This document shows, in pieces, positions 27,901-42,400 of a stretch of DNA of 64,000 nt (the first letter of the stretch is position 1; the number at the start of each line of letters is the position of its first letter). The notes under the pieces are model-generated. The model searched no databases and had not been told where the DNA came from. It was given only the letters and a program-made list of their open reading frames with translations. Source of the DNA: Delphinapterus leucas (lineage: Eukaryota; Chordata; Mammalia; Artiodactyla; Monodontidae); contig NW_022098072.1 of the NCBI RefSeq assembly GCF_002288925.2, forward strand, positions 23,885,296 through 23,949,295, given 5' to 3'. A program made the position numbers and the translations under genes.

Positions 27901-30900
27901 TTTGGAAAAAAATGCTTTTGACCAAAAACTATTATTTTGGGAATTTTTGTAGTGCTTTCCCTCTCCTCTGCTCCTTCTCCTTTTCTTCTCTTCCCAAGGC
28001 CATATACCTCTTACTGAATGCTTTTATCAAAGGTGCCAAAATTCCCAGCCCAGGTGGCATAGAAGCTTTTCTGGCGGGGATGTCACTCTGTAGCTGTCAT
28101 CTGGGTTAAATTAAATGAAGAAAAAAAAAAGCACCTGTTACATAGTAGGTGCCATATAAATGCTCTCTACTTCTCTACGAATGACTGGGAGCTAAGGCTA
28201 GGAAAATATAAGTAACCCATTCCAGGTCACAGGGCCAGAATCCAGAAATGCGGCAGGGCAGAGAGTAGGGAGTAATAAGAATTCTATACAGATAACAGGG
28301 CTGATACCTTAAGTTTGAAAAACTTGACGCCTGCAGAAAGAATCAGACTAAAGCCCTGAATCATAATATAAGCCTCAATAAACGTTAGCTTCTTCTTCTT
28401 CTTCCTCCTCTTTATTGTTTTCTAACATCAAGGTCATCATCAAAATCATTATCACCGTCATCATCGTCCCTGATGATACTATGTTCGGCCTTTCCTGTTA
28501 GGATTTTCAGGTCTCCCTGAATTTGCTTTAATTTGCCCCATTCTTCTTTCCTGATCCTTAAGCAATAAGATCCACATGATAAAACCTCATACGATTTTAG
28601 CATGTCTCTCAATCCCCTGCAGAATTGAATGGATAAAGGTACACTGTTAGAGCTGCCGCAAGAGACAATGTGGAATACTAAGGCATTGACATCATATATG
28701 TTTATTAACTGAAAACTTTGTGTTGAACATTGAGGGTCAATTGTGTGACCTTAGATTAAGTCTCTTCATGGCTCTGAGTCTCAGGTCCCTCATCTTTAAA
28801 ATGTACTACTTAGGAGCAGAGGGAAGGTCATTCTGGAACGAGAATGAGAATTCAAAACGCCTGTCCATTCGGTTGTGCATTTTATAATTATTTGCATCAG
28901 AAGATGACTTCCATTTGCAACCTCTATTCTATTCTGGGTCTTTGATTTTCCAGGCATGGGGTGGGAAGTGGGGGATCAAATGGGGCAAAAAGTGACTGAC
29001 TCTTGTCACTACATCGTGCCTTCTTAAAGGAACATTAAAAATTCTGGGGTTTTTTTAGTAAAAAAAAGTTTTAAAAAAGTATTATTGAAGCAAATATAAC
29101 TCAGTGCCTACAATGTTTTAGACACTGCAATGGAGGAAGAATGGATAGAGAAATAAATAAGATGCTACTTCTGCTGAGAAGCTCATATTTCAATGAGATT
29201 TAAAAAAATTGTTTGATTTTGAACAAGTGGCTTAACCTCTCTGTGTCTCACATTCTTTCTCTGTAAATAAGGATGAAAATGGTATCTCATAGGATTTTAT
29301 TCTGAAGTTTAAATGTATCATTGCAAGTGAACTGCTTACAACAGCGCCCGGCATAGAGTAAGCTCTCAATAAATGTCAGTTATTATTTTTATCATCATCT
29401 AAATGTAATAAAATGTGGTAAGCTCTTCAGTTGACCTGGTGGATTTTAAGAGCAGCAAGTCCAGCATGGGGAGTTTAAATTGTGAGGTGAGAAAGGACTT
29501 TGGGAAGAGACAGGCAGGACCCAGAGCAGGCTAAGTAACATGGGCCTTACTGGGAAGACAAGCGTGCTTTGAGCTGTTCTGCACACTACTAGAAGAGGCT
29601 CGTGTCTTATGTTTAGACCAGTGTTGCTCAAAATTGTATGTAGTATGGATCCTTGTGAAAAGAAAAACATTCATACAGAATATCTTCCAGTGTTCATTTA
29701 AATTACCTTTAAATATTTCAAACATAAAACTAAGTAGTAACTCCTTATGTCTATGACTTGTATACATCTTGAAAAACCAAGATAAATTTTCCAAATAAAA
29801 CAAAACTATAAAATGGATCGAATTCAAATGAACAGTTTTAATTCAAGGCAACGGATGATGTCGTTGCAACTGAATGGTTACTTGCAATGTGATGTGGTAG
29901 AGGATTGTTTGAGTTCAGCATGCATGACCTGCCCTGTGCTATGTCATGACTCTGTGTGCCTCACTGTCATGTCATTCGGCCTCCAGTTGTCTGTAATGTC
30001 TCACTGACACACCATCAGCCATCATTTTCTCCTCAGCTCTGAGGCAGATAGATCCCCCTTTATTATAAAATGGTACTTCAGAAAGTCCAGAACATGTTTC
30101 AATGAACTTTTTTCTCAAGATTATCACTGAAATGAAACACAAAATTAAGAAAACACTCACTGAGAACCCATGAACCTCTACGAATATTTCCAAGGACACC
30201 AGTCAGTGGCTCTTGAGCCCCAGTTTGAGAATCACTGTTTTGTATTTTGCAGGTGTGGTATTAAAGGTTGAAATAGAGCAGTAGTTCACAAGTCAGTGAG
30301 AGGACTGGTGTGAGAACCCAACGGGGAGTCAAAATATGGGTCCCCAGGCCTCACCTGAGAGGTCTCTTTTCAGTGGGGCACGGAGCGGGTGAGGGAGGGC
30401 TAGGGAATCCAAAGGTTTCCAGGAGATACTTACACACAGTCAGACTTGAAAACCACCCCGATTAAATGATCTTTAGGTACAGAAACACCCAGAGTGTTCT
30501 TGTTTGAACTAATGAGACAGATATCCATGCAAATCAGCGGCATATTTTGGAAAGATCTTGTGGAGAGATCTGAGTTTACAAATTCATTGAAAACATATTA
30601 GATGAAGTTTAATTGGGACAATTTAACAACTTGATGAGTAAACTCAAAACAGAAACCCCCTCTCAGTCCCAGAGTCAAACAAATCAAAAGCAGTTAAGGC
30701 CACCTCCTGTGGGATGATCCAGCTCCCCTGTGGGAAGGAAACCACTCCTCTCACTATGCTTTTGAAGAGCCTCTCCTTGCCCTCTCTTTAGCTTTTCATT
30801 TTTTCTGTCTTGCAATGAATGGTTTTCAGGTTTGTCTCCTCCCCTAGCCTTGACTTCATGAGGACAAGAGAACATGTCTTAGATGTATTGCATCCCTACT

Positions 30901-33405
30901 CTTCCCACCCATCTGTTTGTGTGGTCATTTCTATTTTGAAAAAGAGTTACCTGGATTGTCAGGTCAATTTTTGATGTAAAAGACCTCAGTGGATTCTTTT
31001 TAAAAGAACAGGGTGAGAGGAAGGGTGGATGGGAAAGAGAAGAAATGAAAGTTGCTCAAAGTGATCCTCCCCCAATGCAGATGAAAGGCCTTAGAAGGGA
31101 TGCTTACTTCCAGCACCTTTGTAAATGCAGCCTCCTGTCAAAGGGAATCTACTTAACAGACTAACCATTTTTCTCCTCCATATCAGAAGTTCATCTAATT
31201 CATTAATTGTCAATGTTTAAAATAGGAGACTCTTAGAAGACATTCGGAAAAAGCAGAATGGAAGAATCCAGATTTTTAAGCCAAACTTTCCAAGTCCTGG
31301 TTCCCCCACTTAGCAGTGATGTGACTTTAGATAAGTCACAGTTTCCTCATATGCAAAATACGACCTCCTCTCAGGGTAGTTATGAGGCTGAGAGAGGGCA
31401 TAGGAAACAATCAATAAAGGGCACTATTTCTAGCTAAGGAAACTGAGATTCAGGGAAATGAGCCAGCTTGTCCCAAGCACACATTATGCCAGCAGTGGCA
31501 ACAGGACAATAGGCACAATGACTCGTACTGTTACCAGTTAATTTTTTTTTTTTTTTTTTTTTCTTTTTTGCAGTACGCGGGCCTCTCACCGTTGCGGCCT
31601 CTCCCGCTGCGGAGCACAGGCTCCGGACGTGCAAATTCAGCGGCCATGGCTCACGGGCCCAGCCGCTCCGCGGCATGTGGGGTCTTCCCGGGCTGGGGCA
31701 CGAACCCGCGTCCCCTGCATCGGCAGGCAGACTCTCAACCTCTGCGCCACCAGGGAAGCCCACCAGTTAATTTTTATTGAGCATTTATTAAGTGCCAGGT
31801 GCCATACTAAAAACTTCACAGTATTACTCACAACAGTCCTATGAGGTGGGTATTTTCATTTTTTCCTTTCTGGAGATGTGGAAATAGCCACTTAGAGATC
31901 AAATAACTTGCCCAGGAGACCATAAAGGGCTACAGCTGAGAGACAGCCACCCAGGCTGATGCTACATCTCAACACGGTACTTCCACTTCCCAAACTAGTG
32001 CTCTCTCCTCCATCCCATCAATCCAGGTCCAGGCTAAGCAGCAGATCTGACTGAGCCTTGCTGATTAATGGCAGGTTCCAGGAACCTCTGATGTGGGCCA
32101 GGGGATTTATCATCTACAATGCCACATGTGAGGTGGGCATGATGTCCTGTGCCAGGCCCCCCACTGTCACTGACAGAACCCTAATCCGCACCTCTGTGTG
32201 ATTTTGTAGGACTGAGCCCTTAGGGCTGAGGTTACTCACTTCTGGAGAAACTTGCATTTGGTCAGCAGGACTCTATTTAAGGCCATTAATTCCCCCTTCA
32301 GGAGCCATACGACACCCATTAGCTGGTAATATTGCTCAATCCTTATCTGAGTAAACTGAGTTAAACCTCAGACACTGAGGAGAAAAATCTCCATCCCTGG
32401 CTGATGAACAATCCTCTCACCCCCACTGAGCCAGATAATGAGTAAATCAGGTGGCTCATGTTCCTGGGTCCCCAAATAAGGAAATACAGAAAAAGCATGT
32501 CACCAACATTAATCAGCCGAGGGTCATCTGATCATCTCTAGAAGTCCCTCTTAAAGGATGACATTCATATGGTCCCTCACCTTTCACTTCCCTCTTCTCT
32601 TACAGTAAAAGGGGGAAAATCCCACAGCTCTTTAGTAAAAGAATTATCCACATTTTGCAAATTTAATAATCACAATAACAATGCCCTCAAAATACAGAGA
32701 TTTTTCTATGTACCATAGACACTGTGGCTTTTTAAAAAGAGTTCCAGAGCTACACTTTTAGAGATGGAGGGTGTTTTCCTCGGAAATGAGACGGTATTTA
32801 AGGTTTACCTTTTGAGACCCAGGCTGAATCTTTGAGCTCCACCCAGGGCAGTAAGCAGCATGCTGCGGTGAAGTGAGCACGCTGCAGATGTGGGGATGTG
32901 GGACTGTATGTCTGACCGGTCCCTTCTGCCCCTTCCCTCCCTGTCTTGAGGACACCACACATCATTTCACTGCCTAAACACAGTGGGGAGGATATTAATG
33001 GCATTTATGTTAAAAATAAGAAGGCCTCTCTGTGAGACTCTTTCAGTGAAAGCACTTTTATCTTAGAAAGCTGTGAGCAGCTGAGGGAGGATGGGAAACG
33101 TCTTGCCAGGAATCATTCAGCGGGAGTCTTGCACCCTTGCTTGCCAAGGCCATTCTTGTTTGAGCAAAGCCCAAAGCAACTTAAAAAAGAGTGTTAGGTG
33201 TAAATACCAAAAAGGGATTCAGAAAATCCAAACTCATGGAATTAGTTTACTTTTCAGGAGAGGAGATGGTATAAAGAATAGGTTAAATAATAGGTTTGTG
33301 CTTTTTTTCAATGTATCACTCTAATAACTGACCAGTTGATAAAAAAGGAATCACTGAAGAAGACTTTCTCTCTCTCTTTTGGACATTAATTGTACTACTG
33401 GTTCT

Positions 33406-33449
<44 letters not shown>

Positions 33450-36400
33450 TTACCAAAACCATCTAGAGAATCTCTTCAAAATACGCATACTCATTTTTCC
33501 TCTTTCCTTACCCATTTATCCTGAGATGTAGCCCTGGACACCTAGGGAGCATTCTCATAGCTGTATATGAGGCATGGGATTTGGGAACGCTCCCCAAAGG
33601 GGTTCTGAAATGCTATCTCCCACTCCCTCTTCTTAAGACCTACTGAACGAGAGCATGGAAGTGCTGATGAGTGTAAGAAACAGGAAGTTTCCTTTGACCC
33701 CCATAGCACATGGTGACTTTCAGTAGCCTACCTTTCACAGTTAGGTCCAGCATAGTTTTCTTTACAAATACACCGAACAGCTCCATTTTTCCTATAGCAG
33801 GATTCTGCAAAACTGGAATTGAAAGAGAATATTAGAAGTCAATTCCATACATCATTGAAGAGACTGTCTTAACATTTTTTTTTTTTTTTTTTTTTTTTTT
33901 GCGGTACACGGGCCTCTCACTGTTAAGGCCTCTACCTTTGCGGAGCACAGGCTCCGGACGCGCAGGCTCAGCGGCCATGGCTCACGGGCGCAGCCGCTTT
34001 GCGGCATGTGGGATCCTCCTGGACCGGGGCACGAACCCGTGTTCCCTGCATCGGCAGGCGGACTCTCAACCACTGCACCACCAGGGAAGCCCTTAACTTT
34101 TGATTTTGATTAGATCATCTCTACCTTGGTCCCCTCAAGTTCAAATGGGTGCAATTATTTGCTTCAGTTAAATTAAATCTTCCTCCTTTCAGGAGAGCTC
34201 AGACTATCAGGCTCAGACAGAAAGTGACACACCACTGGTGACACCATTTCCCATGTCTACCTCATTTATTTTTCCATAGAGGCACTTTATTATTTTTACT
34301 TGAAACAGTGGGAATTTCCAGAACATCAGGTATATGTGTATGTGTGTATGTATAAATATATATGTATATATTTTTTAATGCAAATGTAAAACACATATCC
34401 TAAAGCTAGAGTAAAATAAGTAAATTTTACCTGTGATTTTAGATTTCTATGAGAATTTTCTCTTATTCCTACCACTTTCTGTGTATTCACTTGAAAGTTT
34501 CCCACTTATTTTCTGCACTAGCTCTCTTTCACTCTTCAAGGTCATGAACCAATTCTAAACTATGCTTTATAATCTCCACAAAACCTTAATTTCTTTCATG
34601 TGTACCTTAAAGATTGGGAATAAAGGGTGCAGGGACTGGCTCAGCTGATCAAAGTCATAAAGCAAGTACTCAAGCAAGAAATAGGACCCATAGTAAAAGG
34701 ATTCTAGTTCATGAAACCCACTCTCTTGATTCTTCTTTTTTTTGATAATAAAAATTAGGACACAGGACAGAAAACAAATAAATATATTGTTTCAGCAGAA
34801 TAAATAACTATCTTAATTATGAAGGCAAGGGAAATGGAATATTGTTCTCCATATGTTTTGAAAATTCTACCTACACTGACACATGAATCCATCTCCATGA
34901 GGAGGGTGTACAAAATTTTTAAGACTTTTAAATTAGTTTTGGCTTAGGTACTGTACAATCCATGGAGTGTGACCTGCTGTTCTCACATTCCTGCATGTAT
35001 CAGCAAAGACCTAACCATCTTTGGAGGAAAGCAAATGGATATGTTTGCTTTGTGTGAAAATATTTATAAAATCAGTCAGAAAACAAATGTGCTTCTCAGT
35101 GAAAGGCAGTACATACAATTTATTTTCTCTAATAGTCTGGTTAAAAACATTCCAATGAATTACATTTCTTTGGCATTTACCCTTTATTTTGCTTGTTCTT
35201 ATTCCTCAGCCTACTTAAAGAAACAGTATCAGTTAAGTGTCCAGAACATGAAAACCCACATGCATGTTTCTTTGAAGATGTTCCGCCCAGCAGCCCACCC
35301 ATGGCTTGAAGGAATGAAATACCTGCCTGGAGTTGTCTGCTTTGAGCTCATGTCCTACAGTTTCAAACAGATGATGTTTTCCTTGTTTGGAGCAATTATT
35401 AGTAGACATGGAGGATGTCTGGCCAACCCTAAAATAAATAAATGAGCTCTGTGCAAATGGTCCCTGGGAATAGCTGTGTGACTATTGGTCTTGGTGGAGG
35501 GAGACTCAGAGGTAGTAGAGCCGCTGAGGGTTCCTTTTCCGTTTTCCATCAGCATTAATTGTTTATATTTTGCTTAGGCTAAAGTCTGTTTTGGGCTAGG
35601 GAAATGAAAACACTGCACCTTTCTCAGCCCACACTAATAACCATGGTGCCCTCTCCAAGTGGAAGGGAGTCTTTTGTTCTTGGAAAACCCTCAGGGAACT
35701 TAAAGGAAAACAGACTCAGCACTCTTTGTTTGCAAAACTCCCTCAAGCATCACTTCCTTGCCTTCTGATGTGGCTATTGTAATATCTGGAGATCCAAATC
35801 CTGGGTCTGTAGGCTCAACCTGCATATCTTTCAAAGTGTAATTCAGATTCCACACTTGGTGCCTTTCTGAAATCTCAAATAAAAGTCCTGGCACTTTGAT
35901 TTTTTATAGAAAATAGAAATATGAATTTTAAGAAAAGCTGAAAGAGGCAGTGGGGAGTTTGATTTTTTATGATATTTAATTAGTATTTGAGATTAGTTAA
36001 CTCAGTCAATAATAAGGCCAGATCAAAGACTAGCACTTTATAGGATCCAGGCAAATCTGTCCTGTTCTATGATCACACATTATCCCCCCACCCCACCCCC
36101 GCTTTCTGTATCCAGTTCTCTCCCCCAAGGGATTTCAGGAAGTAGAACTATTGCCACTACAGAGAAAGCAGGTCTCTTCCACGGTTCCCAATTCCTCCAC
36201 ACTCCCACTTAATGTTCTTTACTTATAGGTCATATATTTTTGCTTTTGTGTTAATCTTCAGCAGGTTTTTCCACCTCAAATCTGTCCTCTAGAGCAGGAG
36301 TCCCCAACCCCCAGGCCGAGGACCGGTACGGGCGAGGCCTGTTAGGAACTGGACCGCACAGCAGGAGGTGAGCAGGGGGCAAGCAAGCGGAGCTTCATCT

Positions 36401-39400
36401 GCCGCTCCCCCATCGCTGGCGTTACCGCCTGAACCATCCCCCACTGCCCCTTCCATGAAAGAATTGTCCTCCATGAAAGCAGTCCCTGGTGCCAAAAAGT
36501 TTGGGGACCACTGCTCTAGAGACTTCAGCTTTTACATCTGTGAATATGTACTTAACTGCACAGCCTGTTCCCTAAATCCCTCAATTGCTCTTTTGAACCT
36601 GGATCCACTCACACAGCAGAGAAAGAACATGGGTGGAAATGGTGATTCTTGTTGCCTATGGAAACTACCTGTGTTTCCTCTTTCCAGACAAGAAGCTCAT
36701 TACCTGATTGGCAAGTTTCTGCTTCTTTTATCTGAAAGAGTTAACAGTCTTCAGAAGAGCTTCTTGATGAACTAAGATGCTGGATAATCTGGCTCAAAGG
36801 TAAAAAGGTCATTTGCTTTAGAAGCTTCAAAATATTGCTGTAATTTCATCCATTTTAATGAAGGCAGGAGTTTTTAACTGTTTTATTCACAACTGTGACC
36901 AACAACCAGTACATGATTGGCACATAATAAGTGCTTGATTAATATTTGTTGATTTTATGTAGACAAGACTTCTCAGCCCATAGGAATGAGGCTCCAGAAG
37001 ACTTATATCTCAAGACATTAATGTCCTATAATTTAGATAAGGAAGTCTTGTCATATGAATGGTGCAAAAAGTACAAAAGTCGGACAATACAATGAAGAAT
37101 TTGGGATTACCTTTCTAATTCATCTGGTAGTTTCTAAAGAAAGTGCAGCTCTAAGCTTATAAAGCTGCTTTGAGCAGATGGTGCTATATAACATCTTTGT
37201 TTATACGGGAGAATGAGTGAAACCTGTTATTAGAAAGTTGGAGGTGAATATATTTAACAAAATAACTATACCACGGTAAGGGAGCAGCATGCTAAACACC
37301 TCATCACATATGGTTAAGACTCATGTTTTAGAGCAGAATATATATATTTTTTAACATCTTTATTGGAGTATAATTGCTTTACAATGGTGTGTTAGTTTCT
37401 GCTTTATAACAAAGTGCATCAGCTATACATATACATATATCCCCATATCTCTTCCCTCTTGCATCTCCTCCCACCCTCCCTATCCCACCCCTCTAGGTGG
37501 TCACAAAGCACCGAGCTGATCTCCCTGTGCTATGCGCCTGCTTCCCATTTTACGTTTGGTAGTGTATATATATAAATGCTACTCTCTCACTTCATCCCAG
37601 CTTACCCTTCCCCCCCCCATGTCCTCAAGTCCATTCTCTATGTTAGAGCAGAATATTAACGAACAATTAAAGAATATACCTAGATGAGGCAAAGGGAGCT
37701 CGTAAATCAGGACACACTTGAATGAAAATAATAGAACACAATGTTTGATTCCACTCCCACTCTCAGTACCATCCATTTTGCACACATTATTAATACCATT
37801 GGACATGAAAAATCACAAAGCAAAGGCTGAGACAGTTTAATGGTTTCTAAAGAAAGATGGGGCTGTAAAACATCTGACTTCTTCACTGACTGTCAGACTC
37901 ATCAGAGGATTTGAACAAATCACAAGCTACTAGGTGAAATGTTAGGTGGTACTGGTGTTCAATAAAGGGAAAAAACATTAGGGGGAAATTTGGTTGTCAT
38001 CTTTTTTCTCTTTATAAGAAAGTATGTGTGATGATATCACTTATATGTGGAATCTAAAATATGACACTTATCTATGAATGAACTTATCTATGAAACAGAA
38101 ACAGACTCACAGACATAGAGAACAGACTTGTGGCTGCCAAAGGGGGAGGGAGGGATGGATTGGGAGTTTGGGATTAGCAGATACAAACTGTTATATATAG
38201 AATGGATAAACAGTTCCTATTGTACAGCACAGGGAACTATATTCAATATCCTGTATTAAACCATAATAGAAAAGAAAAAAAAAGAAGTGTGTGTGTGTGT
38301 GTGTTTGTGCGTCAGGCATTCAGGCCTTTTAAAAATTATTTTATATGCATTATTTAATTTTTACTACAACTATCAAGCAAATATTACATCCAAACACTTA
38401 GAAGAGTGCCTGACATAGAGTATGCAAAATGCATTAGAAAAAATATAAAGTATGTGTTCAGTAAAGCCAACATCTACATACACCTTTCTATGTGTGAGGC
38501 ACCAACCCAAGTGCTCCACACGTGCTATCCTAATCCAACTTTGTGAGGCAGATCCTTACACAAACTTTTATTTACTAAGGGAAAAACTGAGATCCAGAGC
38601 AGGTTAAACAAATCAACAAATGAAGCTAACATCTGAATCTAGTTTCCCTGACCTGAAATCTCATGGAAAGTGAGACATAGAGAGAAGGGACTTCGTCTAA
38701 AATAACACAGCTATAATGTGCCAATGCAGAGATATGAACCTAGATTTTTTACTTTTTCCACTTGTGGGATAATAAAAAATATATATTTGATTTTTGTCTT
38801 GGTTCCTGGTACAGAACTCCTAAAATCCATGGAATTTCTTAGTGACATGGCTGTCTTTTGTTATTCATAATGAGTCCCTTCCAATTTTTCAATTGTATCT
38901 TTTTTTTTTTAAGGCTTTTTTTTCACCAGTGATCGAACCATGCCCCCTGCAGTGGAAGCGAGGATTCTTAACCACTGGACCACCAGGGAAGTCCCAACGG
39001 TCTTTGAGTTTATGTTAATGAGGTGACTCGATGGGTCCCTCAGTAGCTTCAGGACGTGGGCTGGTCTGCGGGAGGAACCTACTACTGTAATAGGGTTCCT
39101 GTAGTAGCGCTGGAATTTTCAACCCCATCCCTCCCTCCACCTCATGGAAGGGGAGAGGGGCTAAAGATTGAGTTCAATCACCAATAATTCAATCATGACT
39201 ATAATGAAACTTTGATAAAGCTCGGAACAACAAGGTTTGGGGAGCTTCTGGGCTGGTGAACACACAGATTTGCTGAGAGGTGGTGCGCCAGGTGAGCAAG
39301 TGCACAGAGGCTCTGCTCCCTCCCATCTCCCTGTCCATACCATGTCCCTGCGTCTCTTACATTTGGCTGGTCCTGAGTTGTATCCTTTGTAATAAAACTG

Positions 39401-42400
39401 TATTTGTAAGTACAATGCTTTCCTGAGTTCTGTGAGTCATTGTAGAGAATTATCAAACTTGGAGAGGCATTGAAGGGACCCCTGAATTTGTACTTAGCTG
39501 GGCAGAAAAGTGAGTAGCCTGGGACCCCAACTTGTGGCTGGCTTTCAAAGTGGGACTGAGCCCTTAACCAATGGGGTCTGCACTAACTCTAGTGGTTAGT
39601 GTCAGATTTGATTAGATTGTAGGACACCAGCTGGTGTCAGAGAATTGGAGAACTGGTTGAATACTTGTAAAACCAAACACCACTACATCATTTTAATTCT
39701 ACATTCTACATTTTTCAGCCAATAAAATGGCTAGTCATGACCTAACTACTGGATTTATACATATATGTGCCTGAAAAGAATCCTATTATTTCCCTTAAGA
39801 TGCACGTGTATTGTCTTTAACTTCTCACTCAGGAAACATAGCCAGAAGTGAAAATTCATTTTCTCAGATATCTTCTATGAGCTGACTGGTCTAAAGCACA
39901 TCTGTTTATCTGTGTTCTATTTCTGATTGAAAGCCTACTTAGCCGCCACATGTAGAAAATGTCTGCTCTATGGGAGCAGGAGAAACACTACCACTGAAAA
40001 TGACGAATTATAATGTCTGTTGGCATCACCAGTTGTGATCTCTCTAGGTCAAGGGATGGCCAAGAAAAGATGAGACTAGCCTTGATTATAAAGCTTGGGA
40101 AGCTTCACTGACTTTTGTGATGTGCCCCGTACCCCACCCCCAATATTTAGGGAACAGAATCATCACCTATGCTGCAGTGCTTACGCTTTCCTGAAAGTGG
40201 ATTTAGGCTAGAAAACTTTCCTATACCTCTCCAGTCTCATTGTAACATGAGATACTCAATTTTGACTGTGGAAAAACCTTAGGACTCTGTATAGGGAGAA
40301 AAAAAAGAAAGAAAAATGAAGCAGATAAGTGGTAGAAGAGACCATCTTTCTTTAAGACTTACTTGGCAACATGAGGCAGGGGGCAGGCGCACGGCTGGCA
40401 GACGCGGGGTGCTCCCCTGATGGCATCTCCGATATAACCATCCAGACATTTCTCACAGTGCTCGCCTGTTGTGTTCCGTTGGCAGTGCTGTAAGACAAAA
40501 GATAAGAAAACTGACAAGGACACAGTAAGAAACTTTATACACAGCAAATCTGGCAATCAAGCAGTAGTTCAAGCAAAGGGGATGTCAGGCCTGACAAAGT
40601 AGATGGTGTGCGATGGTCCTGGTCAGCACAAAGGAGCCACGCTGGCCCCAGTTAGTGCTACAAAGTGCAGACAATGGGGATGACCTCTGCGTGTGCACTA
40701 GCAGCCTGGGGACTCTTCAGAGTTTGTGTGAAAAGGGCATTATTCATCAGTTACTCATTTCAATTCAGAATGATAATCAGAATGATCAAACTCTGGATAT
40801 CCTAGAAGCATCAGTTTACTGACTTGGGATAAATATGAAATGAAAAAACAAATCCGCCTGAGTAAGCACCAGGGGGGACACTTTAAGAATTTATGGGCTT
40901 GGGACTTCCCTGGTGGCCCAGTGGTTAAGAATCCGTCTGCCAATGCAGGGGACACAGGTTCGTTCCCTGGTTGGGGAAGATCCCACATGCCGCGGAGCAG
41001 CTAAGACCGTGCGCCACAACTACTGAGCCCACATGCTGCAACTACTGAACCCGTGTGCTTCGAACCCGTGCTCCACAACAAGAGAAGCCACTGCAATGAG
41101 AAGCCCACGCACTGCAACGAAGAGTAGCCCCCGCTCGCCGCAACTAGAGAAAGCCCGCGCACAGCAACAAAGACCCGACACAGCCAAAAATAAAATAAAT
41201 AAATAAATATTAAAAAAAAATTTATGGGCTTGGAAGAACAAAATGTGTCCAAATAAAGCATAAATGGAGTAGAATATTCTGGAGTAAAGAATATTCTGCT
41301 AATGGGCTGATATCTTGGATAATGATATACAAAAAATAGTAAGCAGGTTTATTGTGTGATTTTTCCATTTGTGGTGGGGATTATTGGATAAAAAGCACAA
41401 AACAGTTGATTCTTCTGCCTAGAATGTCTGTTTATCATTCAAGATCTGCACCAGGCCTTGAGAGCTTCAGGATTCCTTCCTGATGCCCCCCTCCCCGATC
41501 CTTCTCTCCTTCCATTGCCCACATTGTACTGTTATCATCAGCTCGGAGCTTCAGCGGCGCTTCCCTCCACACTGCGTCTCTCAGCATTCTACTGCCATCA
41601 ACTTGAATGGAGTCTGTACTCAGCAGCTGTTTGTTGAGCTGATGGATTAATTTCTCACTAATCCTCTGGAAGAGTCAGTGATGCTAGCCTACTGATATTT
41701 TCTCCAACTGGACATGACTGGATTGCACAAGGCAATGCCAGTAGCACTACGATATTTTCAAAGATGAAAAGAAGACATCTACATTCACCAGAGTGTATAA
41801 AGTTTAAATAGGCTTTTCAGTGAAAAATTGTACTGTTAGAATTAGAACGCCATTGAAGAGGCACCCTCCTGTTTGAGCAATTCCCTTACTAACATCTATG
41901 CATGAGAACTTCAACAGATAACTTTTCTTTTTGTTAGTTTCTGCTTTATAACAAAGTGAATCAGTTATACATATACATATGNNNNNNNNNNNNNNNNNNN
42001 NNNNNNNNNNNNNNNNNNNNNNNNNNNNNNNNNNNNNNNNNNNNNNNNNNNNNNNNNNNNNNNNNNNNNNNNNNNNNNNNNCATATATATGTGTTAGCAT
42101 ACAGTATTTGTTCTTCTCTTTCTGACTTTACTCTGAATGACAGTTTCTAGGACCATCCACCTCACTACAAATAACTCAGTTTCGTTCCTTTTCATGGCTG
42201 AGTAATATTCCATTGCATATATATGCCACATCTTCTTTATCCATTCATCTGTTGATGGCCACTTAGGTTGCTTCCATGTCCTGGCTATTGTAAATAGAGC
42301 TGCAATTAACATTTTTTTTCTTTTTTTCTTTTTTTTTTTTGCGGTACGTGGGCCCCTCACTGTTGTGGTCTCTCCCATTGCGGAGCACAGGCTCCAGACG

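Larger units (their letters stand above)
24760..33731 (-). other. LAMA4: LAMA4 intron 5
   Basis: A 9-kb intron with several MIRs, a MER20-like element, a hAT remnant (29619-30237), a CHR SINE (31547-31761) and an (AG)n tract next to a (TC)n tract near 33.4 kb. 25.2-26.5 kb is G-rich with a 12-nt G run near 25640 and may be an old unclassified LTR. 32.0-33.3 kb shows nothing I recognise. Confidence 0.8.
33813..40362 (-). other. LAMA4: LAMA4 intron 4
   Basis: Contains a CHR SINE (33874-34091), a MER1-type element with a perfect target duplication (36295-36513), two short L1 3' ends (37342-37642 minus; 38025-38282 plus), a MIR (38480-38750) and a short SINE (38900-38995). 34.1-36.2 kb is AT-rich unique sequence with a chance 158-codon frame at 34969-35445. 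39.0-40.3 kb shows nothing I recognise. Confidence 0.8.

Noticed and set aside
34969..35445. 158-codon plus-strand open frame
   Set aside because: AT-rich intronic DNA, no recognised domain, and no Kozak or promoter context; treated as chance.
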